DNA of 35,864 bases. Origin: a virus. How positions within the stretch are numbered: position 1 is the first letter of the stretch; each line of letters opens with the position of its first letter. This document shows, piece after piece, positions 34,825 to 35,864 of the stretch. A program made the translations under genes and the position numbers. The stretch spans positions 1 through 35,864 of the IMG/VR virus record IMGVR_UViG_3300002514_000029; one strand, written 5' to 3'. The notes beneath the pieces are model-generated. The model was given only the letters and a program-made list of their open reading frames with translations. It was not told the origin of the DNA and made no database searches.

Positions 34825-35864
34825 TTAAACACTATTTAGTTGTGAATACATATCTTGTTTATTACCTGAAGGTAGTTTACTAAACGCATCCATAAAGGCT
34901 CTAGCATTAATTTTAGCGGATTCACCTTCACCTTGTACTGTTATTGTACCACCAACTTGTAGTGTTCCACCACCTCCGCCACCTTGTGAACCCATTAATG
35001 CTGATTCTAAAGCATTTATACCTTGACCACCATCCATTTGTGTCCCAGTAACAATAAAATCACCAGCTTTAGTTTTTCTAATCTCACCATCGGGGGAAAT
35101 AATTGCGTCATTTAATTGGACTGCGTCTTTGAACATGTTAGTCACACTATTTAGGAATTCTCCACTGAAGGAGTCCAATATTTCCTTTTTTTGCTTTTTC
35201 TGTTCTGCAAGTAATTTGTCTAAGGCATCTTGGTCGGTGGTACTTAATGTTCCTCCTCCCTGCTTTTTCTTTTCTTCTAAAATATCAATCTCCGCTTTCC
35301 TACCTTCAAGTTCTTTCTGTTGTGCTGGTGTTATTTTGTTGTCTGTTGGTAATGTATCGGCTAGCATTTGCGAAGCTGTCATCGCGTCCACATCAGTTGA
35401 CTTGCCCCCCAGCACCCTTATCTGTACCCGAGCTGCCGCTTCAATACGGGCTAAAGCTTGTTCACTTTTTTCTGCGACCGTAAGTTGTTGTTTATATATA
35501 TCAGTATCTGACATGCCCTCCTTTCTTAATAGCTCCATTTGTTCGTCAGTAACATTAGCGACATCAACCATTTCTTCAATACCAGGTATTTTAACTTGTG
35601 CGGTACCACCTTTCCCTATTTGAGCCATTGATGCTATTAACTCTTTGTCTGTTTCAGACATATCCCCAACAAATTCTAATTCTGAGAATACTGCTGCTCT
35701 TCTAGCAGATTTTACAGCTGTATCCGCTAATTCTTGATAACTCATCCCCATAGCTTCCGCTTGGTCCCTTAATTGTCTTCTTGATTCTGGTGATATTGTA
35801 AATTTACCTTTTTCTTTATCGAAGGTAACAGCTGCAGCAGCGGTCTCCACAATAGCGTCTTGTA
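34825..35864 (-). CDS. C-terminal part of probable tail tape measure protein (5' end outside window)
   Basis: The reading frame is open to the window edge (codons continue above GTG 35850 as Q-D-A-I-V), so the true start lies outside and GTG 35850 is not a reliable start. About 345 residues are visible. Features are Ala/Lys/Glu-rich helices (MGMSYQELADTAVKSARRAA; later AEKSEQALARIEAAAR and EKKKQ runs), a Gly-rich stretch (SQGGGGGGTLQVGG) near the end, and a final short domain. Long helical proteins with such endings, directly upstream of tube/baseplate junction genes, are usually tape measure proteins that set tail length. The call rests on composition and position, not on a specific motif. 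Confidence 0.55.
   Translation of the reverse strand, partial: QDAIVETAAAAVTFDKEKGKFTISPESRRQLRDQAEAMGMSYQELADTAVKSARRAAVFSELEFVGDMSETDKELIASMAQIGKGGTAQVKIPGIEEMVDVANVTDEQMELLRKEGMSDTDIYKQQLTVAEKSEQALARIEAAARVQIRVLGGKSTDVDAMTASQMLADTLPTDNKITPAQQKELEGRKAEIDILEEKKKQGGGTLSTTDQDALDKLLAEQKKQKKEILDSFSGEFLNSVTNMFKDAVQLNDAIISPDGEIRKTKAGDFIVTGTQMDGGQGINALESALMGSQGGGGGGTLQVGGTITVQGEGESAKINARAFMDAFSKLPSGNKQDMYSQLNSV

Noticed and set aside
35129-35623. 164-codon plus-strand frame, Cys/Ser-rich
   Set aside because: Antisense shadow of the probable tape measure protein, whose Ala/Lys/Glu helices make better protein sense.
1-35864. tRNA genes, CRISPR arrays, inteins or transposable elements
   Set aside because: I saw no cloverleaf-type sequence, regularly spaced direct repeats, intein splice motifs or transposase/integrase domains on either strand by reading; a tRNAscan-type search was not possible.

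Overview
The window is a continuous stretch of a large, AT-rich, T4-like contractile-tailed phage (myovirus) genome. Every gene I can support lies on the minus strand and is read from the right end to the left. Genes are packed tightly: most neighbours overlap or sit within 15 bases of each other, the longest non-coding gap is 92 bp, and I see no tRNA, rRNA, CRISPR array, transposase or integrase. Start codons are preceded by A/T-rich tracts with no clear Shine-Dalgarno sequence, which suggests a Bacteroidota (flavobacterium-like) host. That host call is an inference from start context and base composition only.

In transcription order (right to left): (1) a tail/baseplate-centre block at 35864-24492: the C-terminal part of a probable tape measure protein, a 953-aa protein in the place of the T4 gp48/gp54 tube-baseplate junction proteins, a 362-aa unknown, a gp53/LysM-like wedge protein and a 2019-aa hub-like protein ending in an M23 peptidase; (2) two small genes at 24436-23473, one of them very acidic; (3) after a 92-bp gap with a good promoter candidate, a replication and nucleotide block at 23380-16042: gp32-like SSB, UvsX/RecA recombinase, a SlyD-like FKBP prolyl isomerase, a FEN-type 5' exonuclease, an unknown, a gp41/DnaB-like helicase, a B12-dependent (class II) ribonucleotide reductase and a small zinc-ribbon protein; (4) a baseplate-wedge and outer-virion block at 15997-1: gp25-like, gp6/baseplate J-like, a 1172-aa protein with a long hydrophobic segment and Cys-rich region, two unknown virion-type proteins, and a giant open frame that runs off the left end of the window.

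The most unusual item is that last gene (7457 to beyond position 1; at least 2485 codons without a stop). It has a PKD-like domain near its start, then about 2,000 residues with about 190 cysteines counted by hand. These are arranged as a mosaic of at least two recurring modules: W-x-C units, and Cys-stabilised units resembling type 5/12 carbohydrate-binding modules (Y-x-x-G-D-x-V ... C-Y ... W-x-x-C). It has the look of a host-surface-binding fibre or adhesin, but no function is proven. The 1172-aa neighbour shares the Cys-rich character and adds putative membrane-spanning helices, which is odd for a baseplate-region protein.

Functionally, the replication block would supply DNA synthesis and recombination with its own dNTP source. 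The flanking structural blocks would build the tail tube end, hub, wedge and host-contact apparatus.
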